NCBI GenBank assembly: GCA_019022495.1
Contig: JAFEKR010000007.1
Coordinates: 558,001-622,000, forward strand
Direction of reading: 5' to 3'
DNA from: Epichloe hybrida
Lineage: Eukaryota > Ascomycota > Sordariomycetes > Hypocreales > Clavicipitaceae
Length of the DNA stretch: 64,000 nt
A program made the position numbers and the translations under genes. A model generated the notes under the pieces. The model saw nothing but the letters and a program-made list of their open reading frames with translations. It had not been told where the DNA came from and searched no databases. Numbering within the stretch: position 1 is the stretch's first letter; each line of letters begins with the position of its first letter. Of this stretch, positions 49,664 to 61,647 are shown one piece after another.

Positions 49664-50405
49664 GTGATGGCGCATTCGAGCACGCCGTCAGGCAACGGGC
49701 AAACGAAGCACTCTTGAACTGGTGACGTGACGTGGTCTCTATTGGCGAGAACACGGTGTACAAACATGTTGTTTTGGCAGATTGCAATGCCGTGGTCAAG
49801 ATGGTTCCCATCATCGTTCTGGAAAAATATTGCGCAAGACGTGTACGATATGATATGTATACTCCACACCAATGTATATCTATACTATGTAATTTGGTAA
49901 AATACACAAGCGTTGCCACGACGTGTTGCAACGGTGATGTCCAGCATTTGCCAGCGTTTGTGAGAGAGGACGCCCCATCGTTGCATGCTCATGGTTTATA
50001 CTTTCCTGTTTCACGTCTGTTCTATTGCAATACGGGGACACGGCTCTTACAGCTGCTACATCGTCTCCCAGACATGCAGGGGCATCCCAACCAAAAAAAA
50101 ACAGAAAACGAGGCCCGTTTCGACAACTTGCCAAAGAGACCTCCCGACTCGGGGCATTTCACAATATTCTGCCCTTGGAGCCAATCGGGCGCCACGTGCT
50201 ACAACCAAAGCAAGTCGATGCGCTTCTCAAACGAGATTCAGGCGCATCATGTATACAGCCGGCACCCCATCTCCGATCCCATCTCCGATCCCATCTCCGA
50301 TGCCGTAAAGACAAATGTGAATGTCAAAAAACCCACCCCGCCTTGACTTCGGGTTCGCACGGGTTGGCCTAGTATCTTCATGAGGAATGACCCGCGCAGT
50401 TTCCT
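49664..50405. other. Convergent intergenic region, Mmu163-like / LSM1
   Basis: 742 bp between two stops. A 12-bp CCCATCTCCGAT repeat (three copies) lies near 50266-50302. No gene is seen. Confidence 0.65.
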
Positions 50406-50961
50406 TCAAAAGGCCAAGTCTCCGAGATTCTCGCCCTCAAAACCCATAGTAGCGAGCTTCCCCAGCCTCTTCTTCTCCCTCGTCCTGTCCAGCCTCTTCT
50501 TCTCCTCAGCCAGCCTCCTCACGGCCTCCAAGTCGGCCGGCTCAAAGCCGGGAGGCGCGTCGTCGTCCTTGTCGAGATCGATTTCCCCCAGCAGCAGGAC
50601 GTTCTCGCCCCTGACCAGGAAGATGCCGTGCTCGATGTCGGCAAAGTACCCCTCTGGTACGTCGGCGTCGGAGCCGGGCTTCGGTGCGAATATTCTCTCC
50701 GTCGTCGATTGGAGAACGAGGTTGGCTGTACCACGTGGTGGAACGGATTAGAATCAGACCCGCTGCTTCCTGAGATGGACATCGAGCTGGCGTCCCAGAG
50801 GGCCCCGGAGGGTTCTCCCGGAAGAGGGGGGGGGGGGACCTCGCGTACCAAATTGATCCCAACTTCGTAGTACACCTATTAGCTTCCTCCCGTCACGTAA
50901 AACCACCATTAGCTTCTCTGCGGGAGGAGACCATGTCAGCTGGCTGGCTGTAAGCCATCTC

Positions 50962-50996
<35 letters not shown>

Positions 50997-51137
50997 CATA
51001 CTGTCCGTCAAGTCGAGGAGCTGAGCAGCTGTCGTGAACATTTGCGGTGGTAATTGGGCGGGCGCTTGAGGAGGCGCCCCGGGGAGAGGGGCTGTTCCTC
51101 CTTGCGGAGGGGCATCGGAGATGTTGAGGTTTTCCAT
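50406..51137 (-). CDS. LSM1: Lsm1, subunit of the cytoplasmic Lsm1-7 decapping-activator ring
   Basis: Three exons (51137-51002, 50917-50849, 50725-50406) give 174 residues. The Sm fold reads [39 protein letters not shown] (Sm1) then EGYFADIEHGIFLVRGENVLLLGEIDLDK (Sm2), matching Lsm1 rather than Lsm8 in the DQFANLVLQ and GIFLVRGENV segments. An N-terminal Pro/Gln-rich extension and a C-terminal charged helix (LEAVRRLAEEKKRLDRTREKKR) are typical; in yeast the helix reaches into the ring pore to bind mRNA ends. Lsm1-7 with Pat1 promotes decapping and 5'-3' decay. Intron 1 contains a 31-bp A/T tract; the micro-sized exon 2 (69 nt) splits the Sm1 motif. Confidence 0.94.
50964..50994. repeat. A31 homopolymer inside LSM1 intron 1
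   Basis: On the gene's strand this is T31, 7 nt after the GT donor of the 84-bp intron. A second A-tract (51193-51213) lies upstream of the LSM1 ATG. Confidence 0.95.
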
Positions 51138-51691
51138 CTCTACGTCATGTATGCTGGTTACGGAAATCGTAGGCAGTGTTGGAATCGGTTTCAAAAAAAA
51201 AAAAAAAAAAAAAGGTGCGTGGCCTAGCTCTGTTATTTGGCTTCATAAGACCATGACGGAGCTGACATGTGTCGTTGTGGCAAGGGAGGTATTGGAGTGA
51301 AGGGTTCATTCACCAACCATGGCAGATCGTTGCTGTCGGGTTGCGACCAACACTTCCCTTGTAAATTGAGTTCCGAGCTATCGATAAGATGAATCACGTG
51401 ACGGCCATGTTTAGAATCTCCTTAGGCGTCCTAAGCCTTGTGGAGTCACGTTGGCTAGGGTCTGTATCCAATTGGACAGAAGTGAATAAGAGATACATTT
51501 ACTTATGTATAAATAAGCTAATACTAAATGTACTACTGATTTTGCCTGTATAAAGCGCTACACCACACTTTCGCGTACTTACGCGGTTACTGACCTTATG
51601 GCAGGGGGGTAGTGGGGGCCCCACGGATCCATAAGGGTTAGGACGCCTACAGTGCTGTAGGGGTTATTGGAGTCAGACCCACAGGTCTTGT
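51138..51691. other. LSM1 upstream region and possible old repeat fragment
   Basis: An A21 tract at 51193-51213 is followed by ordinary sequence. From about 51380 to 51690 the DNA alternates AT-rich and G-run segments with CCTTAGGCGTCCTAAG (near 51420) and GCGTACTTACGC (near 51572) palindromes, unlike flanking intergenic DNA. It may be a fragment of another transposon or LTR; I cannot assign it. Confidence 0.4.
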
Positions 51692-53100
51692 CAGGGGGGG
51701 GGGGAATGTATCGTGACCGAGCCACATGACCTTTCGGGGGGTCCGAGGCCTTGTTGAATCCGTTGAATTCGATGATTTGAAGGTCTTATAGCTGCATTGA
51801 AGCTTGTAAATTAACGGATTTGATGATATTAATGCTAATGATATTGATAGAATTTAATATGATATGTGACGGCTAGCAGCGGCAATAACAGCCTCACAAC
51901 GGTTAGGCATGCTCTTAACTAGCTTAACAAGATAATCTAAGGGGACCGTGTTCTAAGCTTCTGTTATTATAATTCGAAGATAATCGTACGAGGTTATCTC
52001 TTGTGGATAATATTATTAAATCCAATCCTTTATCTAATTCCATATATTTTCTATCAGGTTTAAATCAAGTGAATAAGGTAGCTAAGGAATTATATGAATT
52101 CCTTGATCTTAAAGTTTAATAAATGTTAAATTCAATAGATAGCCTAGGGCATTATCTTACATTAGTTAATGATTAGGATGATATCTAATCTAACTATAAA
52201 TTAGCGGCACATATTAATTAATATAAGATTTGGCGTTAATAGTCCCCTATTCCTTTTCCTAGAAGAGAAAAGGACCCTTTCCTACTTATATAGAAAAGTA
52301 ACCTTAAAATATAAAGCCCTTTCTTCTATAACTTTATTTAATAATATAAGTTAGATTAAGGGCTTCTTTAATCCTTTAAGTTATAAAGCTAACCCTATAG
52401 CTACTAGGATTAATCTAAGATTTATCTAACTAAAGAACCTTAGCCTAATCTTATAAGGACTAAGACCTATAATCAAGAGCCTATTATAATTACTTTTGCT
52501 AATTAGCTTCTAATATTAGGGGCTTAACTAGGGCTTAATATTATTAGAAGCCACGCTTTTAAAGGGCATAACGGATATAATATTAACTAATATTCTAACT
52601 AAGGGCTAAGGGAATTTGCTTGTATATTAGTAGGCAAGCTTCCCTACTACTTATAATAAATTTAACTAGTTAATTAATATAGGCTTCTATTAGCTTTGAA
52701 GGACAACCTAGCCGATGTTTTAGACCTCCTATTGTTAAAATTAAATATCGAACTTGGCGTATAGAAAGACCTAAAATCTCAGAGATTTGTAAGTATAAAT
52801 AACTAAGACGACAAAGCAGCCGGGCTTCCTCGCGTTGGATTTCTGATGAATCTGACCGCTGACCGTATGACTTATCTTCTGATATTGATAAATTTGATGC
52901 TAGAGGTCTTCAAATTGATGAATTCGATGCTAGAGGTCTTTAAATTGATGAATTCGATGCTAGAGGTCTTCAGATTGATGACTTCTGCAGCTAGCGATGA
53001 TAGCAGCGATAGAAGCCTCTAGAATCTAGCTAGCTAGGTGGGTCGGGTACGAGAAGACCCCCCTGCAGGGCACCCGCCCCGGTGACATTATTTCCCCCTG
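51692..53100 (-). mobile_element. Decayed Tc1/mariner-like DNA transposon
   Basis: A 1.4-kb element has G-rich ends, CAGGGGG at 51692 and its reverse complement ending at 53100, with further similarity inward (AATGT, GGGGGGTC). The minus strand carries a ruined transposase. Near 52683-52860 it reads like the N-terminal helix-turn-helix region, including CPSKL where RPSKL is usual. At 52072-52040 it reads SLDLNLIENIW where the family has SPDLNPIENIW, the segment with the third catalytic acidic residue. Just after comes MPNRCEAVI(A)A near 51880-51910. Both Pro-to-Leu changes are single C-to-T transitions, several in-frame TAA/TAG follow, and the body is AT-rich, all consistent with repeat-induced point mutation. 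No clear TA target duplication is visible. Confidence 0.82.
52891..52980. repeat. 30-bp tandem repeat, three copies, inside the Tc1-like element
   Basis: Exact 30-bp register: 52891-52920, 52921-52950 and 52951-52980, each containing GATGCTAGAGGTCTT. It lies between the transposase remnant and the right terminal repeat. Confidence 0.95.
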
Positions 53101-54163
53101 AGAATCTGTAAGGAGATATGTATGTATTCTGCGAGGAAGGCGCGGGGCAGTAGAGAGCTTTGGTTGGATTATAGCAGAGCAGAGCTTCCCCAAAGACAAA
53201 TGAGGGGCAGCACGTCGGTCTTGTGACTCTTGTCTGATGAAATGGGCGGCCATTGTCAAGAGACTATGACGTCGTGACACCATCAGCCTCTGTATGGCCA
53301 TATCGTATGCTACAACCTACGCGCCCAGTGCCAAGGCATGTTATATTTGTAATCTGACCCCGTAGCTTGTGTTACCACAGTTTCAATGCCCCGTGCATCG
53401 CTGCGTGGGGCAAAAGGCTGTAGTAGTGCTCCGTACATAGTCCGTAATGTACACCTGAGTCCTGACAGAGACAAGTGGCGACGCAGGCCAAATAAGTTCC
53501 TGCAAAAGCAAGATAACCACGCGTACTAGCGATGTTGGTTTGCTTCAGACGTAAAACTGCGATAGCTTTACTTCTTCAAGTTGTTCTGTTGCCTTCTCTG
53601 CACGTAACAGATGCGGTCAAGTGGTCTAATCTATGCTTGTGTCATGAGACAGCATAAAACCATCTCTGGAACTCAATGGAGAGGCTGCAGCACGATCCAC
53701 TCCCTCCAAGTCTCTCAACACAACATGCCATCTCCGCAGTGTCGTTTTTGTTGCCCTCCCCCCGTCCCCTTCGCCCGTTTGAAGGGACTAGAAAAATATG
53801 ATGCAGATTTGTCATGAAATCAAAAATCAAGCAAGCCAAAGCAACAAGTCTATCGTTTTCTCTGCCCGCGAACGCCTTAGTATATATGCATGATACATCC
53901 CTCCCCGGTATTGCACGAATAACGAGTACAACTGTAACTCGAATGCTTCCCAATTTGATGTCGCTTGAGTACCTCTGTTCAAAATACGATTCTCTAGTCT
54001 CACGGTTGGATTAGTTGCCAGCATATTTCAAATCAATTATCGACGAGATACCACGACGCCGTCGATGCACGGCATCATGTATGCTTTCTGGCAAAGGTCA
54101 AACTCGTGTAGTTCTGCTGGCGACACATGGCTACTCGTCTTGGGAGCCACAACAACAGTATAC
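53101..54163. other. Intergenic region, no supportable gene
   Basis: 1.06 kb between the transposon and the Nudix gene's stop. Open frames are short and unremarkable. Confidence 0.6.
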
Positions 54164-54827
54164 TTAGCGGGTAGAGTGTGGCTTCTTGTTAAACTGATTG
54201 ATCGTGGAGCGTTGCAATGCCTCTTGTAGTTCGGGTCTTGTTGCCAAAGCATCAACAGCTTGAGTGTAGGTAAACCACTGACGCTCTCTTTTGTGTCTTT
54301 CTGGCCAGTCTTCGACTTCAGCCAGCACAGTGGCTTGGAAAAAAGAGTACCGCGACCTGTCCTTGGAAGACTTGGGTGGGCGCTTTTCGTCGATGGTACC
54401 CAAATCATAGTCGATTTGAATGGTTATTCCAGCCTCCTCCCAAGCTTCACGAGTCGCCGCCTCTTCGCAAGTCTCATCTGATTCCCACCCTCCTTTTGGA
54501 AGCACCCACCCCTTGCGCCGAGTTGACTGTATGAGGAGGACAAAGTTCTGGTCGGGACTTAGAGGAACGACACCTGCGACTAGACGCTCGCCTTTTGAGT
54601 TGTATCCTGTAGTCGTGACATGAAGGAGTCAGCAACTCTTCATGTTTCACACGAGACCACGTCAGAAGCCACGGCATTCGTACAGCGTGACGACCAACAG
54701 CCAGCAACCACGAGAGGCGGTCAAAAGAATGAATGACCCGTGAAGACAGGCACTCACTTTGCTTATTTCTTCCCGTCCTCGACTGCATAGACCGGCCTTC
54801 AGAGGTCTCTGAACCAGGGCCAGACAT
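54164..54827 (-). CDS. Nudix hydrolase, diphosphoinositol-polyphosphate/dinucleoside-polyphosphate phosphohydrolase (Aps1-like)
   Basis: Two exons (54827-54758, 54606-54164) encode 170 residues. Splicing yields RYNSKGERLVAGVVPLSP, then FVLLIQSTRRKGWVLPKGGW followed by the Nudix box: ESDETCEEAATREAWEEAGI fits GX5EX7REUXEEXGU, with metal-binding glutamates in REAWEE. WVLPKGGWE plus the short single-domain size is the DIPP/Aps1 type, which cleaves diphosphoinositol polyphosphates and diadenosine polyphosphates. It probably acts in cytosol or nucleus; no targeting signal or membrane segment is present. The intron (54607-54757) uses GTGAGT and CAG. Exact substrate preference among DIPP/Ap6A hydrolases cannot be set from sequence. 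Confidence 0.9.
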
Positions 54828-57800
54828 CCTCAGATTTCGATCGTGGTTGCGACAGCGTTGCACTCCTGCTTTCGAGATCTGACGTTGGCCGGTAGCGCCA
54901 AAAAAAAGGAAGGAACTGGCTGGGCCGACCGCAAATCTGACAGGGGATTGCAGCGCTGCAACCTGGACCTTGGGGCTGGCGTCTTTGCAGCAAAGAAGAG
55001 AGATCAGAATGAATTACGACGCATCATCGCCACTGTTGCTGATTGAGATTGTCGTACAGGCTTGATTAGTGAGGAAGAGGAGAACAGAGGTGTAAGAAGA
55101 CCAGACGTCTTGACCTGGAGGAGGACTAAAAAAGCAGGCCGTAATAGGTAGGCTGCTGTTCCCGGGGCACCGAACAGAAAAGTATATTAAGCCTCGCACT
55201 TTTTAATGGGGAGGGGTGCAGCGAGTGGTGCAGCGCGTGGTGGGTGGGAGGCGACGCCAGCCAGGTCGCCGCAATGCCGTAATGCGCAGCCTGCGAGTCC
55301 CACCTTATGGGTAATTCTGGCTATTATACGTCCGTAAGAGAGGACCAGACTCTTCTGGACGGACTTTTCTGCCACACACCCAGACAGCAGGGCAGGGCAG
55401 TCGCGTCTTTCTGGAGGCAGGCAGTGGTCCCGGTCAGCGGGGGTGGGCGTCAAGCCCAGCACATGAAGCTCACTCAGGTGGAGCCAGCAGGGCTTGAAAG
55501 AGTCGTGCAGATCGGGAACTCGGTTCCGCTTTGTTGTGTCGTGGACTCGTGGTCCTTTCTCGCCCCCTGTTGACACGCTCAACTTCTTTCAGATTGACAG
55601 CCGTGAGGCAGAATTCTGCACAGTGCTCGTTCGTGTCCGCTCAAAAACACGGCAAGGAATGGATAGATTGTAACGAGAGGTCGACAACTACATAATCTGC
55701 TATCCAATCGATAAGCTTAGAGAAACCGCCAGGCGGTTGGTCCTTCCTAACAAGCTGGCAGTCGGCAGGCAGTCGGCAGGCAGTTGGGGTTGGCAACAGG
55801 CACCAGCTGTATTACTAGAACCGAGCTGACACGTCACGTCAATGCGAGCGCTCAGACTGGCGGCCATTTCACGGGATTAATGGGATGAGATACCTCTCTA
55901 GCAGATAGCATGGGACAACTGCTGGTGCAAACAAATAAAGTAACGGTGAGCAAGAAAGTGATGCAGCTCCTGTGTAACTTGAATCCAGGTACTGAGCAGG
56001 CGGCGCGGCATCGAGACGAGTAGGGGGATCCAGGAACGAAGTGCTTGGTCATATATTCTATGCGACTGGCACTTTTGGAGAGTTCATACGAGAAGAATTG
56101 TGATAGGGCACGATTGCTCTTGCAGGCGGGAGTTTGGTCATTTGCATCGCCTTACTGTCCCGCTCCGAGTACTTGCAAAAGTCTTTCTTTCATGACATAA
56201 TTGCAAGTGCAGCGCAATGGTAGGAGTCGGAAGAAGATTGCGCATGCACGAAGTAGGCACCGGGTGAGTACTCCGCACATCGCCGAATAATCCGTATACG
56301 ATGCTGATGTTGCTTTCAAGATCCCATTCCAGCGCGAACCCATCCATTGAGCAATAATGAGGGTGTGAAGATGCATGTGGGTTGGATCCTGTTGTCACTA
56401 GGTTCCTTGGTTCCCCCGCCTGGGTGCTATAACGCATAGAGCTTGTATATCCGATCGAAACCACTGGTGTTCGAGGGATGTCGTAAAAGAGAAATGATTC
56501 AAAAACTCTTACACCCGCGAGATGAGCTATCTTTGTTCGCCTCCATGTCCTATTAGTTGATGGGTGTCACCCGTCCAAGACCTTGCGACCTTTGGGGAAG
56601 TGGAGGGTTACACGACATTGCAGGGCTGGTTCTGCCAAGTTCATCTCGTGGTCTGATCTTTTAACTTGCAGCTAATAATAAAAGCAGGAGTTTGGCTCGT
56701 TTACTCCGCAGTCCTTACGGATTACAGGGCACGACAATACATACCTTGTTGATCAGCTTTCCGGAGACCCGGCGACAGAATGTGCTAGGAGATCGAGGTT
56801 GATGACATCATGTTACTGTTCAAAAATAACAAGGACATTTGTTCAATCTGTCTTGAAAACTATGTACATGCCTAGAGGATCAGCTATTGGGTATTTAACC
56901 TGCGTTGAGATTTTCTTTTCGGCACGGAGTACTGCCGCTTCAGAGAAGTCCATGTGGAGAGCTTTCTCCAATCCGCTTCCTACGCCAAGTTCTCGAGTAG
57001 TCAGTAATAAGTCTGTGTCATGCGGCTCATGTATTGTTCGCAAGCAAGATGGCCCATAGAGGTTTCATGAGTTAACAAGCTGTCTCATCTCTCCGCATTG
57101 ATCTCGGCTTCTGAAGGCTTCATATGGCGACTTACAAGTGTGCATGTGCGTCATCCGGTTTTCCCGTTCTGAGGAAGATTACCCGACCGTATCGTCGTCT
57201 CTCGTGATGATCGTGGAAGACTCACGCTAATTGGTATATTATGCGGGACCCGAAAACATTTAGTCACAATGCAGAGGCAGCATGTGGACGTGCGTTCTGC
57301 ATTTGGAAATGTTAAACGTCGCCAGTATGCAACCTCGAAGTTTCATTGATCAGATCAACTTGTCCTTGAGACGCAATCATAAGCCTTGTCCGGCCTATGA
57401 CTGCGTACGTGCCCATGAATCTAGGCGAGCATCTATCCTCATCATGTATAACGCGAGAGAGAGGGAGAAAGGGAGAATATGTAGATGCATACAAAGACAG
57501 GCGACCTCGAGCCAGACTCAGCCAGTAGAGCCCCCACAGCGCACATGTGGTGCATGTGGTGCCAGCCTCAACCCCTCATCAGCGCCTAACACATGTGGAC
57601 CCAAGGCTCATGCCTTCCGCGACTTCTGTCGTCAACCATCATCACCATCGTTCAGCAAATCGCTGCTTCGAATGCTCTCACGAGAGACTCGGCCTTGGGA
57701 ATTACACTTCTCTAACAACTGACCTTGAAAAGCATTGCTTCGACGCTTCACATATTCCGAGCTTTCTCACTCACTTGCTCCGAGTCCGCCAACTCCACGA

Positions 57801-58045
57801 GTCAGAACCTGGCCAGACACCCACCTCGCCAAGCTCTCCAGCCTCTTATTTACCCCATTCATCGTCGATGTGCCCTTGACCAGTGCGTTGTGCTAGCCTT
57901 GGGGTAACTTGGACCTGAGTGTCACGAAACCTCATCGTCTCTCTCGTCTGACATTCGAACAAGGTTCTCCCCTTACGAATCGGTACATCCAACATAACAA
58001 AGAGCCAAATATCTTTCCGGGCAAACAAACGGCGTTTCTTCCAGC
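54828..58045. other. 3.2-kb divergent intergenic region, no supportable gene
   Basis: It lies between the Nudix and ATE1 starts. Contents are GGCAGGCAGTC repeats near 55760-55785, a compact inverted repeat AACCGCC-A-GGCGGTT near 55725, and near-copies of the TACGGAGTA nonamer (near 56270, 56700, 56927). Open frames up to about 146 codons lack recognisable domains. Confidence 0.55.
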
Positions 58046-60147
58046 ATGGAAACTAGTCCATTGACTAGCACCATGCAGACCCCTGAAAGCGCCTCAACTG
58101 ACTATGAATACATTTCCCCAATCGGTGAGTCGCTCTCTCTTGTGTTTGAAGCCCCTCCATCCCACCTTTCGACTTTATTGAGCCCACGTGCTTCACATCG
58201 CCTATCTAGTTGGATTAGACGGGAATTGTTGGCCATGCCCTCGCTCCAAGCTTACTCTCGTGATGCAAACCGCGCTTACCACGTCGTACATTTTGGTCGA
58301 CGTTAGACCTAGACCATGGGTGGACATCTCAGATGAGCGTCTTTGAATGACAGCTGTCTGTTTTCTTGCTGCTTGCCTGCTTGCCTGCTTGCCTGCTTGT
58401 ACGAGCTGTTTGTCCAACAGGCAATGCATTATTGTCCCCATGCATGGGGTTTGTTGTACCCTTCGCGTGAAACTTGCTCTGACCCGAGCAAGTCTTGTGT
58501 GAATACAAGAGCATGAACTCGGTGGACATTTCTATTTGCACATGTACGGAATGCCGCTATGCAACCAATGTTCAAGTGACACGTACAGCTCGTTAAAATT
58601 TGTTTACTCTCAGGATCCTTTGTAACTCATAGTAAAATCCCGACGCTGACCTAACTCAGGATATGCAAACTCTTCGCGATGCGGGTACTGTGGCACTCAG
58701 GGTCAGAGTCAGTCAGAACGTGAATTACTTTGGCCTCCTCCCCCCCCTTCTGCCGATGTGATGCCGGGACTTGGGTGCCTTAATTGTCACACCAACTTCG
58801 GGAAATAGGTCACTTCTCAGACTGTCAGCAGAACGACTGACGTCGACATAAACAGGTTATTCATACTATGCGAATGCAACTTCATTGAGCCCCAGATTCT
58901 ACCAGAATCTTCTCGACCGATGCTGGCGTCGTTCAGGAAAATTACTGTATCGCCCGAACCAAAAGCGATCATGTTGTCCTCATTACACAATTCGTCTTGA
59001 TTCTAGCCAATTCAAGCCCTCAAGAGATCAGCGACAGACCGTGAATCGCTTTACAAAGTTTGTTCTTGGAGATGCATATATTAGGGAAGCCGCTCGGCTG
59101 TATCCAAAACTTCGGGAGGACATTAGGAGGAGAGATAATGAATTTTCTCTCATCGGTCGGATCCATGAAGCCGAGTACGATCATTTGGAAACACCTCTGG
59201 AACCAACACATAAATTCGTTGTCACGCTAGAGAACGATGACTTCACTGAGGAAAAGTATCAAGTCTACGATAACTATCAAAGAGTTGTGCACAAAGACCC
59301 ACCTGAAGACAGAACCCCCCGGGCATTCAAACGCTTTCTCTGCAGCTCTCCTATAAGACGAGAAGTCCTGGTTGGGCCAGGTGGACGCAAAAGAAGGCTA
59401 GGGTCATACCACCAGTGCTACCGACTGGACGGGGTGTTGGTCGCGATCGGTGTCTTGGACCTGCTTCCTAACTGCGTCAGCTCGGTTTACTTTTTGTACC
59501 ACGAGAGCATCCACAAGAATGCACCAGGTAAGTTGGGTGCTCTTCATGAGATTGCGCTGGCATCTGAAGAAGGCTATCAATGGTGGTATCCAGGGTTCTA
59601 CATTCACAATTGTCCCAAGATGAAATACAAAATCGACTACTCGCCGCAGTTTATCCTGGATCCTGATAGTCTCAGCTGGGATCCTCTTGACTCGACAGTC
59701 TTGCGCCTTCTAGACCAGAAACCGTTCCTCAGCCTGTCTATGGAGAAACACAGCGCTTGTACTTCTGGTGGTGGCGATGGTGACCATCGTGGTGACACAA
59801 GTGAGGCAAAGCAACCGAATGTCGGCGAATCAGGTAAAGACAGTACGGGTACAATAGGGTCCGATGACGACGGCGAAGGAAAAGACGAAGAAGACATAGG
59901 TTCGCTGTTCAAATCCGGTATGCCCGGCATAAGCTCTGCCTCGGACATGATGGAGGTAGACTTGGATCACATAGCCCTCAAGATCTATCCTGAGGGGCCC
60001 CTTTTCGAAACATCGGATCTAGTAGCATGGGATTCAAAGAGCATAACCGACTGGCCAGGTATCAAGGCCTCTGTGGCAGAGTTAGTGGCGGCCCTGGGGC
60101 CTGAAGCGGTCCAATCCTTATGTTTAGATATGACCCGGGGAGGGTAG
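58046..60147 (+). CDS. ATE1: Arginyl-tRNA--protein transferase
   Basis: Three exons: 58046-58124, 58660-58719 and 58856-60147, giving 476 residues. The N-terminal domain has CGYC (Cys34, Cys37) in the 60-nt second exon, then LLDRCWRRSGKLLYRPNQKRSCCPHYTIRL (Cys86-Cys87). The C-terminal GNAT-like domain has YRLDGVLVAIGVLDLLPNCVSSVYFLYHE and GKLGALHEIALA, then WWYPGFYIHNCPKMKYKIDYSPQFILDPDS. The enzyme transfers Arg to N-terminal Asp/Glu (and oxidised Cys), marking proteins for the Arg/N-degron ubiquitin ligase. CxxC plus CC are the positions reported to hold an Fe-S cluster in yeast Ate1. Intron 1 is 535 bp, far longer than others here, and contains an 8-bp TGCTTGCC repeat. GTAAGT inside exon 3 (near 59528) is in frame and need not be spliced. 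Confidence 0.94.
58366..58400 (+). repeat. 8-bp TGCTTGCC tandem repeat in ATE1 intron 1
   Basis: About four direct copies inside the unusually long first intron. Confidence 0.85.
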
Positions 60148-60459
60148 TAGATATGCTTCAGCACCTGGTGAGAACAGCTCAGGAGTCAGAACCCTGAACG
60201 CTTGCCGTTTTGAAGCTCGTCGTCCACCATACAGATCCAGATCCAGATTGGCCCCCCCCCGCCAAAATAGCAGCGACCCCCCCCGGCTTATCTTATCACG
60301 CCGATCGGGTAATTAATTATGTGATGCAGTTGCTCAAGCTTTCTCGTTCCAAGACAGAAAAACTTTTGGGTCCCAACATTCAAACCGGCTTATCACGATA
60401 CATCAGCGTTTCAGCGGATCTACGCCGTGTGCGCAGCCCGATCAATTATTTTGAGGGCC
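60148..60459. promoter_or_regulatory. Short tandem intergenic region, ATE1 / RRP42
   Basis: 312 bp must contain the ATE1 terminator and RRP42 promoter. Two C-runs (near 60252 and 60279) and an AT-rich patch near 60310 are visible. Confidence 0.55.
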
Positions 60460-61647
60460 ATGGCTACGCACCAAGCCCTTTTTTCGCCGGCCGAGCTCGC
60501 CTACCTGCACAGTTCTCTGTCTCTAACCCCACCAATCCGATCGGACGGTCGCACTCCGACGCAGTTTCGACCGCTGACAGCAGAAACGGGCATTCTCCCC
60601 GGTACGAATGGCAGTGCTCGCGTCTGCTTCTCGGATGGCACAGAGGCGATTGTGGGAGTCAAGGCAGAGATTGAGAAGACGCCTGGCATACGCGATGCAG
60701 AGGACGCAGAGGGCAAATTAAATGCCATAGCAAGCGCAGAGCGGCCAGACGAGAAGAATGCCAGACGCGACTGGTTGGAGATGACGATTGAGATACCTGG
60801 ACAGAGAGACGACGAGGCCTCCACTGTGTTCTTGGCCGAGATGTTGAGAGAGGCGTTACTAGCTGACGGGGAGTTTGCGAAGAAGTTGTGGATCAACAGA
60901 CGGTTTCACTGGAGATTATACCTAGATGTACGTCTTTTTACTCATTTCCCAAAAGGAGGAAAGAATCTGCTCGATCCCCCCCCACCCGGGACTCTCTGAC
61001 ATGAATGACTGACTCTTGAACAGGTTTTGCTCATATCTCCGCCTTTGTCCTACCCGCTACCTCTTCTATCCTTGACATCACATCTTGCACTTCTCGCAAC
61101 CCGACTTCCTCGACTCAAGTCCGAGGGCGACGAGGACCCCATGTTTGATGACGACTGGGAATCGTCGCAGTATTTGTACCCTCGGGAGGGTGCTGCGGGG
61201 ACGGGAACACGACCGCCGATTACGCTGTTGGTCATCACAGTAGCGGGGAATATTATATTTGACCCGTCCAGGGAGGAACTAGCTGTTGCTGAGACGGCAT
61301 TGGCTGTGTCAGTATCAGAAGTCCGGGAGCAGAAAGGGTCGGGCGGGATGGATGTGGATTCAACTCGCGAGCTACGACTGTTGTCGATGAGAACCATTGA
61401 CCCTCCGTCCAGATTAACGCCGCCGGGCGTGCCGGATTCAGAAAACACGGCGACAAATGGTGCCTCGGGGGGTGCGATAGCAAAACAGCACGCATCGGAT
61501 GGGCGTCAACGTGTGGAAGGGGTGTGGAAAGCACCGATAGGGGGCACCAAATACGCCGTGTTGGAGAGCATTATCGATGCGGTGCTTGAGAAAGGCGGTG
61601 TGGTAGATGATATTCTGGACGGGTTAGACGGTGTTGATTTGGCATAA
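60460..61647 (+). CDS. RRP42: Exosome core subunit Rrp42 (RNase PH-like)
   Basis: Two exons (60460-60927, 61024-61647) give 363 residues. The N-terminus MATHQALFSPAELAYLHSSL runs into SIRSDGR-type sequence (PPIRSDGRTPTQFRPL), NGSARVCFSDGTEAIVGVKAEIE, then FHWRLYLDVLLISPPLSYPLPLLSLTSHLAL and PPITLLVITVAGNIIFDPSREE. This is the Rrp42 arrangement of RNase PH folds. Rrp42 is one of six ring subunits of the nuclear and cytoplasmic RNA exosome; in eukaryotes the ring is catalytically inert and channels RNA to Rrp44. Two low-complexity insertions (near residues 75-100 and 280-310) make it longer than the yeast protein. The intron (GTACGT...ACAG) is phase 0. Confidence 0.92.

Noticed and set aside
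59526..59534. GGTAAGTT within ATE1 exon 3 considered as an intron donor
   Set aside because: The frame across it (APGKLGALHEIALA) matches the conserved Ate1 sequence, so it is coding.
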